Assembly (NCBI GenBank): GCA_038501785.1
Contig: JBAMJR010000170.1
Coordinates: 6,832,501-6,896,500 of the forward strand
Reading direction: 5' to 3'
Length of the DNA stretch: 64,000 nucleotides
Source of the DNA: Myoxocephalus aenaeus
Lineage: Eukaryota; Chordata; Actinopteri; Perciformes; Cottidae
Both the position numbers and the translations under genes were made by a program. The notes beneath the pieces are model-generated. The model worked only from the letters and a program-made list of their open reading frames with translations. It did not search any database and was not told the DNA's origin. Shown piece after piece: positions 1-9,773 of this stretch; the stretch's first letter is position 1, and each line of letters opens with the position of its first letter.

Positions 1-311
1 TAAATTTATTTAACAAAAACAGGCTTCCAAAAAACACAGGATCAAGAATCAAAAACAGGGATTAAAAAAAGGACACGGGAACACACCAACTAACACACAG
101 TACAATCTGACACTGGGGCAGAAGACAGACAGGGTTTAAATACAAGGGGAGGGTGAAGGTAATGACGCACAGGTGGAAACCATGAGGGCAGGTGAAGGGA
201 ATGAGCAATCAGGAGACACACACGGGAGGCAGACAACAGGAAGTGCGGGGACACAGGATACCAGAGACACAAACTACAAAATAAAACAGGAAGCCATCCA
301 ACACCGTGACA
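1..311 (-). mobile_element. LTR of a retroelement, cut by the window edge (candidate)
   Basis: Read on the minus strand this stretch starts at 311 with TGTCACGGTG. It carries a TATA-like GTATTTAAACCC box around 135-150 and an AATAAA polyadenylation signal at 5-10, the order expected of an LTR. No partner LTR or internal region is in the window because the element runs off the left edge. The 110-residue and 86-residue open frames here look non-coding. The family (gypsy-like) is inferred from layout only; a 5' UTR or another repeat is possible. Confidence 0.45.
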
Positions 312-540
312 GTATTTGTCCTTTTTATGAATTATTTGCGTCTGTATGTTTTGAAATTCTGACTGTGACGTCATTATTAAATAACCGAGAATATGATTAT
401 GGTTTCTCTTTAACACTGACATTAATTGATTAGGCTCAATGTTTCAGTTTAAACTTACATTATATAACTCATCAAACCCGACACCCAGGAATAATCAGCC
501 TCACTTGACTGAATGGAAACTACTATAATTATAGCCATAA

Positions 541-2165
541 TAAAAGTTATTGAGGGAATTAACAGATCATTAAAAGATAAATCCTAAATTTCACTGCGAG
601 GATTGAATCCATTAAAATGAATGTACTGCACAGATTACTCTATCTATTTCAAACGCTACCAACAGAGATTAAGCAAAAACAATTTCATGAATGGGACAAG
701 ATGATATCTACGTATATTTGGACAGGTAAAAGACCCAGGGTCCGTCTCAAAACCTTACAACTACCTAAAGAAAAGGGAGGATGGGGCCTACCGTGTTTTA
801 GGGATTATTATTTGGCAGCACAGATGAGAGCTGTAATATGCTGGTGCAACCCATCGTATAAGGCTCAATGGAAAAGAAAAAAACATTCAATACAGGCAAT
901 CCTAGCTGATAGCAACCTACAAAGTCCCATAAATATTACTGATAACCCATGGTTGAAGTGGACTCTTGAAGTATGGAAAACCATTATAAGTGAACACAAA
1001 TTAGAGGGAGATATTGTAACACTTAAATGGTGTGCATATGATTCTGACTTCACACCAAATAAAATGGATACTAGATTTAAGGATTGGACAGCAACAGGAA
1101 TAACAGCCATATGCAACATAATGAAAGGAGACACACTGCTAAGTTTTGAAACTCTTAAAGAGAAACATTCACTAGAAAAACAGGACTTATATCGATACTT
1201 GCAGATGTGACGTTTCGTGAATACGAAGATGAAAAATATGACAAAGAGTACATATCTGATAAACTGTTTAGAAAAGCATACAACTCAGATATAGGCAGTA
1301 AAATCATCTCATGTAAATATAAATGTCTGTTGAATTTTAAAATACATTCAACCTCTTATATTAAAACAAAATGGGAGAAGGAGGGAGGAATAACTATATC
1401 CGAGGAAGAATGGACAGTAATATGTAAAGTTCAATGGAAGTGTACCAGATTGCAGACATGGAGAGAGTTTGGGTGGAAAAATGTGATACGGTATTTTATT
1501 ACACCCTCTCAGAAACACTACTATGATAGTAACCCTCCTGTTTGCTGGAGAGGATGTGGGAATCAAAATGCAAACCATTAGCATATTTTCTGGGATTGCC
1601 CTGCTATCACAGACTATTGGAGAGGGATACACACCGCCCTACAGAACATGTTTGAAGGTGAGATACCTCTGGAAAGTAAGACCATGTATCTGGGATATTT
1701 ACCTGACACATTGTCAAAAAGTATTAAATAAACGTACTGCTTGTGGTCGGCAAAAAGACTCTCACCAGGAAATGGTTATCACAAGAGAGTCCCACTCTGA
1801 ATACATGGATGGACATTACAATGGACATTTACAACATGGAGAAGATAACCGCATCTGTCAACCACAAACTGGAACAATGTTTGGGATATTGGAAAAAATG
1901 GGTTGCATACGTGGCACCCCATTGACCTGATTTTGTTTTCATGGATCAATGAATGTACAATGGAGAACAGATCGCTCCTTAGTTATATATTGTTTTTCTT
2001 TTTGTTCTTTGTTTCATTCTGTTTCTTTTTGTTGTTTGTTCTGTTTTTCACCCCTTGTTCTATATGTATATGGCTAGTATGAGCATCATCGGGGAGGTAA
2101 ATTGTCTGAAGAGCATCTGTAGATGTCTGATGGATGCTACCAATAAATAAAGAATAAAAAAAGAA
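541..2165 (+). mobile_element. 5'-truncated L1-type LINE
   Basis: The 3' third of an L1-clade retrotransposon: C-terminal ORF2 coding in three overlapping frames, a T-rich 3' UTR (about 1930-2120), then an A-rich tail with AATAAATAAAGAATAAAA near 2142-2160. Coding similarity starts near 541, about 75 bases upstream of the first Met, with a stop at 578 in the main frame. Missing 5' sequence and an A-rich 3' end fit target-primed reverse transcription. No target-site duplication was identified. Confidence 0.8.
617..1925 (+). pseudogene. L1 ORF2 C-terminal region, frameshifted
   Basis: The first frame (617-1210, 197 codons) starts MNVLHRLLYLFQTLP and continues to KTLQLPKEKGGWGLP. This is the segment that follows the reverse transcriptase domain in L1 ORF2 proteins. 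Coding then continues in a second frame at 1207-1581 and a third near 1700-1925 (WKKWVAYVAPH), so there are at least two frameshifts. The endonuclease and the RT catalytic core are absent. The fragment cannot make a functional protein. L1-clade assignment rests on recognised family phrases, not an alignment. Confidence 0.75.
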
Positions 2166-2946
2166 AAGACAAATAGTTTTGTCTAAATGAAGAATGTTCT
2201 TTGTCAGATGGTGAATCAGAAAACAAATCAAATATATAGAGAGTTTAATCGGTGATCCGTCTTCACTCTGAAACTCCAGTGATCAGTCCGATCAGCTGCA
2301 GCATCCAATCAAATAACCCCAATGCCCTCATCTTTCTCTCTGGTGACTTTAACCATGCCCCTCCGTCCTCCACTCTACCCACACTGACACAATACGTCAC
2401 ATGCCACACCACAGACAATACAACACTGGATCTCTTCTATGCCAACACTGCACTCCATAACCAGCACCCCACCCCCACTCCAACAACCTACAGCACCCTC
2501 AACGTGTCCCTCACAAATAACCAGGTGAGAAAACAAGATAAAGATAGATAAAGGTGAGAAAGGCCACGGGTCTCAAATCCTTCGCAGACCAGCTGTGCGG
2601 GATAGTGGAGCACGTCTTCAACTTGAGCTTGAAGCTGGAGAGCACCACAGCTATGGAAGACATCCTGCCTGGTACCAGTACAAAAGACTCTGCGGCCCAA
2701 GAACTTCAACAGCTTCAGGCCGGTGGCTTTAACACTCCACCTGATGAAGACCCTGGAGTGGTTGGTCCTTGTACATCTCCGCCCCCTGGAGAGCTCATCT
2801 TTGGACCCACTTCAGTTCGCCTACCAATCTGGCATCTGGGTGGATGACTCTGTCATCTACCTGCTACAAAGATGCCTTTCTCACCTGGAAAAAGATGGAA
2901 ACACTGTGAGAGTCATGTTTTTTCGACTTCTCCAGTGCCTTCAACA

Positions 2947-3928
2947 CAGACCTGGGCATCTTACGGCCCGCGGGCCAGATGTGGCCCGCGGGCTCTCCCA
3001 GTCTGGCCCGCGTGAGGTCAATCAAAAATGAAAAATAAATAAATAAGGTGCACGCCATGAATGCAATACAAACGGCACTGCTTTTACTTTGAAGGCGACT
3101 TATTCATGTATGCGCGCACGAGCGAGTTTACGCAGCCTCACGACGGGCAGTGTTGCCGATTTGGAGACTGAAGTGGAAGCGTATTGTTATGCAGTTTCTG
3201 TTCTCAGCGAGCAGCGGGTGCTGCCGCGAGACCCCCGCCTCCCAAGGAGCCTCGCGTTGCAGTCTCCGGCTCCAGATTGAAAATTAATCGCGCAAAGCCT
3301 GCCGCGGATCTGACCTGCGGTCTGATCCACTATGGCAGAGCACTTTAAGTCAGTATCACTTCTGGATTTTTATTCTTCTCTCAAAGAGGAGAACTTTCCT
3401 CACATGAGAAGGCCTCCTCAGAATATGTTGGTTCTCTTTGGATCTACCTACATGAGAACAAACATTCTAGTGATGAAGTTCAACAGATCAGATCCTCTCT
3501 CACTGATACCTGTCAGCTGTCCACATCTCCACCTCATTCAACCAGACTTCATGTTCTTGTTCAAGCCAACACAGACTGGACTTTTCTCACCGAGTAAGAA
3601 CAACTGAACTGGAAAACATCAAAAGCACTTATTGCTTTTGTTTTAAGTTAATAAATTGCTGGTCTTTAACATACATATTTAAGGTAAGGTTTAAAAAAAT
3701 CTTAAAAAATGTAATTTTACCGGCACATTTTTTTACTTATTTTCATAGCCTTATTGTAACATGTATTCTGACCAGTAGCAGCTCAAAACCGTATAATTTA
3801 CAGTTTTTTAATAAAGTATTAACATTAATATTGAGTTAATTGAATTAAGTTCAGACTATTGGTTCGGCCCTCCACAACGGTCCAAATTTCTCATGTGGCC
3901 CCTTGGGAAAATGAATTGCCCACCCCTG
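2947..3928 (+). mobile_element. hAT transposon, 982 bp, with exact 8-bp target duplication
   Basis: The insertion starts CAGACCTGGGCA and ends TGCCCACCCCTG, giving terminal inverted repeats CAG(A/G)..TGGGCA. It is flanked on both sides by CTTCAACA (2939-2946 and 3929-3936), an exact 8-bp duplication as expected of hAT elements. It interrupts the Rex1-like RT. The subterminal GGCCCGCGGGCC motifs resemble other hAT ends in fish, including the element starting at 55506. A decayed transposase C-terminus lies at 3332-3607. Non-autonomous now. Confidence 0.85.
3332..3607 (+). pseudogene. hAT transposase C-terminal (dimerisation) remnant
   Basis: This 91-codon frame begins MAEHFKSVSLLDFYSSLKEE and contains MLVLFGSTY followed by VMKFNRS. 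It resembles the C-terminal region of hAT transposases related to the GTF2IRD2/ZBED group, where the usual order is FGSTY-(C)EQTF-S-MKFNKS. The region after MKFN is shortened and rearranged. The N-terminal zinc finger and the RNase H-like catalytic residues are absent, so this is a relic. Its host element has intact ends and a target duplication, so it was probably mobilised in trans. Confidence 0.6.
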
Positions 3929-4099
3929 CTTCAACACCATCCAGCCTTTGCTTCTAAGGGACAAGCTGGAGCAGACCGGGGTGGACCATCACCTCATTGC
4001 ATGGATCCTGGACTACCTTACCAACCGTCCATAGTATGTGCGCATACAAGAGTGTTAGCCCACTGCGGGAGTAATAAAGGATTATCTTATCTTATATTA

Positions 4100-5140
4100 G
4101 GAACAATGAGGGGGGCAGCTGCATTGGTGAATCTGCATGGGAGCTGTGGTTTATTTAAAATAGTCTCAACACAAGGTTCAATTGGAATTTTTACATTTTT
4201 CAAGGTCAAGAATAAACATTCAGTCTTAAATGTATAGTTGTATTATTCATGAAAAGTTGTATTGTTCCGATTCTAATAGTAAGATATGTTACAGATACTT
4301 GTTTCTCTAGAATGGATCGTAACCCTCAAGAAGATATTTCACTTGGCCAGAAAACCCTCAATGAGAGATTGCATTAAGTCTCTTCTGGCTAGCCTGAATA
4401 TGTCGTCAGGAGATTGGCTCTCTGTCACGCTTCTGGAACATTTGGTTACATATTCATGTTTTATAGCAGCAGCTTCAGTAGCAAGTTGCCTTTCACTTAG
4501 CCAACGGGGCTTTTATTGGTCTGGGATGAGATGCAGCCTTTGGCCCGTCGCCTGAACCGTACAGTAGCTTATAATCAATGGCAGACTTGATGACACACTG
4601 AATTTCTCTCTCTCTCCTTTACTGCCTTTCAAACCGACACCCATTCACCTCCTCTGACTCCAGCTCTCTTAGCCCCTTTTTTGTTTTGTTTTAACCATAA
4701 AGAGCTGAACAGTGCAATGTACAGTACATGTACATGTCTATGTTGGTGTGATGATCCTTGTCATTGATCAACCCTGTCTCCTAAAAATTACGTTCCCCCA
4801 GAACTAATACGCATGTTGAATTACGTTGACTGGAAACGTATTTGCACCTTCATTACGTTTGAGTTTGAGCCCCCTTTTTTGTTGTTTTAACCATAAAGAG
4901 CTGAACTTTTTGTTAATTTTCCAACAGTACAATTTAGAATACATGCAAATTTCTGTGTTGGTGGGATGATCCTTGTCACCTTGTCAGCCTTGTTCAGTCT
5001 TTATGCTAAGCTAAGCTACCCGGCTGCTGGCAGTAGACTTATATGAACCGTACCGACATGAGAAGGGTTGTAACCACTACTAGCAACAAGTTATTTTAAT
5101 GAACATGATTTTTTTTACCTGCTAATATATTGTAGAACTA
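4100..5140. repeat. Non-coding stretch with an imperfect ~196-bp-spaced duplication
   Basis: No convincing gene. Two copies of a module with CCATAAAGAGCTGAAC then GATGATCCTTGTCA lie at about 4671-4765 and 4867-4981, about 196 bases apart. The second copy carries a short insertion after GAGCTGAAC. The 89-codon frame at 4286-4555 resembles nothing I recognise. An old local duplication or two copies of a dispersed repeat are both possible. Confidence 0.5.
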
Positions 5141-5300
5141 TATTTATTATTTTCATAAAGTCGTGTTCCTTTATAGAGAAAGAGTCTCCCGTGTGTCCCT
5201 GTGCTGCTTCTGTAAACTCCACTTTTAACAAAAACTCAAGTCTGTTTTTAAAAAAAGCAGATGACAAAGCATCTTAATTGTTTTACTGTTATTCAGTGGC
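5140..5300 (+). repeat. Dispersed repeat, copy 1 (copy 2 at 43920-44065)
   Basis: The phrases GTTCCTTTATAGAGAAA, GTGTCCCTGTGCT, CTTCTGTA and GCAGATGACAAAG occur in the same order here and at 43920-44065, in the same orientation, with small indels. It has no coding capacity. The family is not recognised. A CAGTGGCGGGCCGTAAATTT sequence at 5295-5314 looks like one end of a further hAT-type element whose other end I could not find. Confidence 0.5.
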
Positions 5301-5314
5301 GGGCCGTAAATTTC

Positions 5315-6300
5315 CTACCTAGGCCTGCTGTCTGGTATCGTATACATAAATATCAGTGAAGAATAACGAAAGACCAATACGAGCACTACAGTGGTATTTC
5401 TCTTCTCATCAGACTCTCAGCGAGAAAGTGAACAAGTGTAATTCCCAAAATGTCAAACTATTCCTGTCAGCGTGTCCTTGTGTAGGTACATGGTTAAGAA
5501 AAAAGTGGCGGTTCCAAATCATGTCAGATTCAATCCATTACAGACAACTCTCAAACGTTATTCTTACTGAGCTAAATAATAATAATAAAAAGCTAAAGAG
5601 ATTTAGGTTGTAAAAGGTTTCCCTCTTTACTAAGACACATTTAGAGCCATAATGGTTTTATGTCTCTTTCCTGCAATCTGATGCTCGAAGAGGTCGAAAG
5701 AAATGATTAACATCTGTGTGACTCATGTGAGCAGGTTGGCATTTTATCTGTGGATAATCATTACTGCACTTTGCAGCAGGCTACTGTATTTATAAATGAG
5801 AAAGCTCAAATTCCTGGGAAAGAATGACATATACTAGTCCTGCTCTCCCACACATTTCTATTGTGTTGGTCCTTGGAGCAGCAGAGTGAAGATACATAAA
5901 CTCCTATCCAGTGGATAAAGAGAAGATTTAGCAGGAGGTGCTTGTAACTAGGAGATTTAGAGCTGCTGGTCCATAACGAGTGTAGCACCGGGCAAACGTC
6001 AAGCTGTCATTTCTCCCAGGAGAAGGAAGGAGTGAGGGAAGTAGAAACAACGCTGGAGATTGTCTTTGTGGCAGCGTCTTGATTCCCACGCACAAGTGTC
6101 TGTATTAGACACATCCACGTCATTATTAGCGAGGATCAGAAGGCAGAAGCTGAAGAGGCTCCAGACTCCTGAGTGTTTCTCTGTTGCCAGCACTCCACTT
6201 CCCTCAGTGGACTGAAAAGGAGACTTCACACTGGGCACAAAGCTGCCCCTTCCTATCATCTCTACATCGTCCCATGTTGTCTCCATAGCACCCATGCCAT
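5315..6300. other. No recognisable gene
   Basis: AT-rich sequence with only short frames: 85 codons at 5356-5613 on the plus strand, and 60 and 98 codons on the minus strand at 5806-5988 and 5999-6295. None has a domain I recognise. Remote exons of a host gene cannot be excluded. Confidence 0.4.
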
Positions 6301-6310
6301 TGCCATTGTT

Positions 6311-6538
6311 CTACCATATAATCATCCCTGTTGGAAGTGTACACAATCCGGTTATTTCGCGGTCTTTCTTTTTCACATACCTGCTGTGTTCAACTGACCG
6401 CCCAGCGTTTCTGAGATTGGAGTGAGACACGGAGAAAAGTTGATGTTGTGATCTTCGCAATAAAACATCTTTGATGTGAGGTTTCGAGTCTTGGACAATC
6501 AGTGTTAAGATGTCCACAGCGTCTTCATTTTCCTCCAA
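6311..6538 (-). CDS. Possible small ORF or first coding exon, unrecognised
   Basis: A 75-codon minus-strand frame starts MEENEDAVDILTLIVQDSKP and has a protein-like, charged composition. Upstream on that strand (6540-6800) the sequence is moderately CpG-bearing, which could be a promoter. A weak donor-like GTCAGT lies near 6400, so the true coding part could end after about 46 residues. I do not recognise the protein and cannot confirm expression; it may be chance. Confidence 0.2.
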   Translation of the reverse strand: MEENEDAVDILTLIVQDSKPHIKDVLLRRSQHQLFSVSHSNLRNAGRSVEHSRYVKKKDREITGLCTLPTGMIIW

Positions 6539-7056
6539 CTTGTTATTAATGGAAACTAATCAGCTTGCTATCACGTTAGCTAACGTGTTTGGGTTGTGTA
6601 TTATTGGCATTAAAGTTAATTTATGTTCCGTTACAGTTCAGACATGCTTTAAAAAATGCTGAAACATGGCGTAACCCTCCCGGTCTGGTTCAGTTCACCA
6701 CGCAGTCACTCGTTAACGTTAAACCGGCACACCAGCGGATCTCAAAGTAAAATGAAGCAAAACACGTCGTTGGGCTTAGCCAACAACGTGATTTCGTGGC
6801 CCAGATATTAGATGATGTGGTCCACAGCTTGATGCAGGACTGAGATGAAGTGGAGGTCAAAACAGACGTGAAAGGAGCAGTACAGCTTCCCACTGTCCCA
6901 GTATTTCATAAACATTGATAAACAGCTAAATGCTCCAAAGAGATCAATTACAGTAAAAAAGGGCTCACATGCCCTCTCTTCACACTTAATAATATAATCA
7001 AACTGCACCACACACCCTGGCACATTTTTCACCCCTTATGAGTTTCCAGTTATGAC

Positions 7057-7420
7057 TGTGAGTGTTAGATATTAACACTTTTAGTGTTAAAAATACACTT
7101 TCATGTGTCATAGGACAACACTGTGAGTGTTAGATATTAACACTTTTAGTGTTAAAAATATACTTTTATGTATGTGTCTTAGGACAACACTGTGAGTGTT
7201 AGATATTAACACTTTTAGTGAAAGGAAACAACACAATTTAGTGTTAAAATACACTTTCATGTGTCATAGGACAACACTGTGAGTGTTAGATATTTAACAC
7301 TATGAAATAGTTAAAATATTAACACTATCCAAAGTGTAAATTTAACTCTGAACCCGAGTGAATTATATAAACACTGGCATAGTGTTGATTTTAACACTAT
7401 GCAAGTTAATTTCACACTTC
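7057..7420. repeat. MITE-like array of ~65-87-bp units rich in AGTGTTA/TAACACT
   Basis: The unit starts GTGAGTGTTAGATATTAACA at 7058, 7123, 7192 and 7279, spacings of 65, 69 and 87 bases. Each unit contains AGTGTTAGATATTAACACT, which is nearly self-complementary, followed by CACTTTCATGTGTCATAGG. The array could fold into several hairpins. It ends in further TTAACACTAT copies near 7395. There is no coding. A short inverted-repeat transposon family expanded in tandem is the likeliest explanation. Confidence 0.65.
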
Positions 7421-7534
7421 CGATTTTGCTGTTTGCAGAGCGTGCAGGTCACAATAAAAGTATATGTAAAACGATGCCTTGAGTGTGCTTGTGTCATCGT
7501 GGTGGGGTTGAAACTCGGTAAGTTAACAGGAGCG

Positions 7535-7855
7535 TGTTACAGTTGTCAAAGAGGAACTTGATTACTTCACTCTTGTCACATAACTTGGTCCTTACTGAGC
7601 CGGTTGTTTCAACAGTTTCCAACCGTTTAGTACTTTTAGTCAATAGAATCAATATTACAAATTACCTTTTGGTTATCAAATCACTTCGTATCAAGTCACA
7701 ATACATAAATGCAAGATCAACTTTTAGGTTATACTATTTTTTATAAGCTCTGTGTTCTTTGGAATGATCTTTTTTTGTCCAGTATGTATGCCTCTCACTC
7801 AGAGCAGCTCTTCTGGGATCTCAACTCTACTTGACACACTTTAAGCTACGGTTGG
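7535..7855 (+). repeat. Dispersed repeat, copy 1 (copy 2 split at 11303-11500 and 15930-16016)
   Basis: The sequence GAACTTGATTACTTCA, then CTGAGCCG, then TTTTAGGTTATACT recurs at 11303-11470. CTGGGATCTCAACTCTACTT at about 7815-7834 recurs at about 15992-16011. The second copy is therefore interrupted by the LTR insertions at 11562-15898. Small frames inside (67 and 70 codons) look non-coding. The family is not recognised. Confidence 0.55.
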
Positions 7856-7903
7856 AGAGCATATGGCGAGCTGGTCGCCCATTGCAACCCTGAGCTCCAG
7901 ATG

Positions 7904-7905
<2 letters not shown>

Positions 7906-7958
<53 letters not shown>
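7906..7958. repeat. (AC)n microsatellite
   Basis: Uninterrupted CA dinucleotide run of about 53 bases. Confidence 0.95.
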
Positions 7959-7960
<2 letters not shown>

Positions 7961-8036
7961 CTTTGCTGTCAAACATGAGTTTGGATTATTCATCGCTTAT
8001 TTCCTGTTGCATTATTATTATTTATAGAGATTATAA

Positions 8037-8300
8037 AAACAATCCATAGATTCTTACCGCGTGTGCTTGTCGGACAAAAAGAAGCTCAGGCCGGGCCAGT
8101 TGACAAAGTCTTAACTACTGCTGCAACACTTTGTCTATCCTGTAGTTTACAGATATTGGTGTTTCATAGATGGTTGAATAATTCACTGGAAACAGGATTC
8201 ATGCAAATAATTAACCCGAGGCATAGTTGAAGCAACACTTATCTTTTTTTTTAACTCCTCCTGTTTTGCAGTGAGATAGGTTTCGCCATCAGTTGTTCCA
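8037..8300. repeat. Dispersed repeat, copy 1 (copy 2 at 46846-47145)
   Basis: AACAATCCATAGATTCTTAC, then GTGTGCTTGTCG, CAACACTTTGTCTAT and AATTCACTGGAAAC occur in the same order and orientation at 46846-47145. The second copy carries an extra AATAATGTTTATTATTCAAG near 47005. Read on the minus strand, the AATAAACATTATTG in copy 2 resembles an LTR polyadenylation region, so this may be an LTR-derived repeat. That is inference only. Confidence 0.55.
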
Positions 8301-8904
8301 CCCACTATATATACTTCGAATATCCCAATAAAAAACAAGGTGGGTGAGTTTCACTGCCTGCCTGGCAGTTAAAATGCCTTTGTTAAACATTTGATAGTGC
8401 TGGTTTTACTGTGACAAATTTAACACCAGCAAGTTCTGACAAAGACAACCAATTCTAAAATGAATTCACCGTCTAGGTCTCACCTGCTTTCCCCTCCTGA
8501 CTCAAAGCTGAAGCCATTCCCTCTGTCAGCTCTTGACAGCTTGTCGAACTTGCTAAGCACATGATGAGAAAGTTTAGAGAACTGAATGTCAATAGTCACA
8601 TGGGAGTTTGCTTTAACCCTCTGGGGACTGAGGTCATTTTCTCGATTTTACTTACTTTCTTAAATTCACCTTTTAAAGGCTCTTGCATATCAGACACATA
8701 CCCATGTGTTACATAAACAATTGCAGAACAGTCTCCACTCTCTATATAACGAGGCACCATTGTCCTAAGGCACAAGTGTAAAGAGAAAATATAATAATAT
8801 ATATAATATAAAGCTGAAAAATTGAATCTTGATTTTGGAAATTCTTCATATCGTTTGTGAAAACATAACTTTACTCATGTGGACAAACTGTTTTGATACT
8901 CTGT
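8301..8904. other. No recognisable gene
   Basis: AT-rich, no frame above 60 codons, and no similarity that I recognise elsewhere in the window. Confidence 0.5.
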
Positions 8905-9112
8905 ATGTATGTGTGTACTATGGGTCTCTCTGTGGCAAAAGCACTGTTTTTTTCTCTCAGGTGGGTAGTGTGATGTCTATCTGACTAAAAAACAGTGTAT
9001 TTTTTGCAGCGTAGATGGGTGGGTAGGTCCTTAGGGATTTTCTGAGTGTTCATTGGGTAGTTTCACACAAAATGTCGACGGACACTTGAATTGACAAATC
9101 ACGGTGAAAGGC
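8905..9112 (-). mobile_element. hAT fragment related to the elements at 24.1-24.9 and 55.5-56.4 kb
   Basis: Read on the minus strand this matches about 55755-55910. Shared phrases on the plus strand here are GGGTGGGTAGGTCCTTAGGG, TGAGTGTTCATTGGGTAGTT and AATCACGGTGAAAGG. The match stops at 9112, exactly where the perfect hairpin begins. No terminal repeats or transposase remain. Confidence 0.55.
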
Positions 9113-9191
9113 GGCTTTCACTTCCCTGTCCTCCGTTAGATCCTCTGTGAGAGTCACAGAGGATCTAACGGAGGACAGGGAAGTGAAAGCC
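9113..9191. repeat. Perfect inverted repeat, 38-bp arms, 3-base loop
   Basis: The left arm 9113-9150 (GGCTTTCACTTCCCTGTCCT...) is the exact reverse complement of the right arm 9154-9191, with GAG between. No mismatch was seen over 38 positions. It abuts the truncated hAT fragment. Such perfect, tight palindromes are unstable, so it is either very recent or an assembly or fold-back artefact. Confidence 0.9.
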
Positions 9192-9537
9192 TTGCGCCTC
9201 CAGCAACATTTAAATCGTATTTCTGTGACATTGGATTGGGAAGATATGAATATTTAAAACACGTAAACATAGGAAAACACGGATCTGCGTCGCGAGTCCC
9301 GGAAGTGTTAACCTTATAAGCCCGACCCTCTTTTTTCTGATCTCACGGAAATGAGAAGTGTGTTTTTTTTTAAACTAAAACTGTGCTATCTCCTCATCCG
9401 CAGTTCCGAAGTAATTCATTTAAATTGCTAAATTGTGAGAATGTGTTTATGAATTTAGCAATTACTGTGTGAAACTTCCTAATAAATTCCTAATAATACA
9501 TTTGTTTACCTCTTGAATCTAACTTTAAATTGCTTTG
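9192..9537. repeat. Non-coding; includes a short repeat shared with 47705-47770
   Basis: At about 9430-9490 the sequence GAGAATGTGTTTATGAATTT then AATTACTGTGTGAAACTTCC recurs at 47712-47760 with a few substitutions. Nothing else is recognised in this stretch. Confidence 0.5.
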
Positions 9538-9729
9538 TGATAGAAACATTTACTTAACACCTGGTGGTAAAAACATTGATCAGGACATTTACTCGTTGCA
9601 AGGAAGGAACAGAGAAGAATTACACAACATGATATGTGAATTGAGTATCCTGGACTGCTCAATGAATGAGCAAAGAGTTACCTCTTAAATACATTAATCA
9701 CACAATCACAGAAGTTCTCATGACGTCTT
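9538..9729 (-). repeat. LTR fragment related to the LTRs of the 49217-54897 element
   Basis: On the minus strand this piece runs from about ACGTCATGAGA, through GTATTTAAGAGGTAACTCT, AGCAGTCCAGGAT and CCTGATCAATG, to TTTCTATCA. That is the order in the 3' half of the 414-bp LTRs at 49217 and 54484. It is clearly diverged, so it is an older relative or sister family. The 5' half is missing. Confidence 0.7.
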
Positions 9730-9773
9730 GGCCTTATCCCCCCATGACGTCTTTATATTGATGTTATTCAATT

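Larger units (their letters stand above)
2240..4099 (+). mobile_element. Rex1-like (CR1-group) LINE remnant, internally deleted and split by a hAT
   Basis: Three blocks are visible on the plus strand. At 2252-2550 there is an endonuclease-like piece (FLSGDFNHAPPSSTLPT, then TTLDLFYANT). At 2555-2946 there is a reverse-transcriptase piece with several frame changes (ADQLCGIVEHVFNLSL; FAYQSGIWVDDSVIYLLQRC). At 3937-4099 the RT continues (around LEQTGVDHH, then ILDYLTNRP in shifted frames) and ends in a short ATCTTAT repeat tail, which is typical of Rex1-type 3' ends. The block at 2947-3928 is a later DNA transposon insertion. Clade naming is from memory of fish LINEs and is less certain than the LINE call. 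Confidence 0.65.

Noticed and set aside
9113..9191. microRNA precursor
   Set aside because: A 38-bp perfect stem with a 3-base loop is unlike a miRNA hairpin (bulges and a larger loop expected); palindrome or artefact is likelier.
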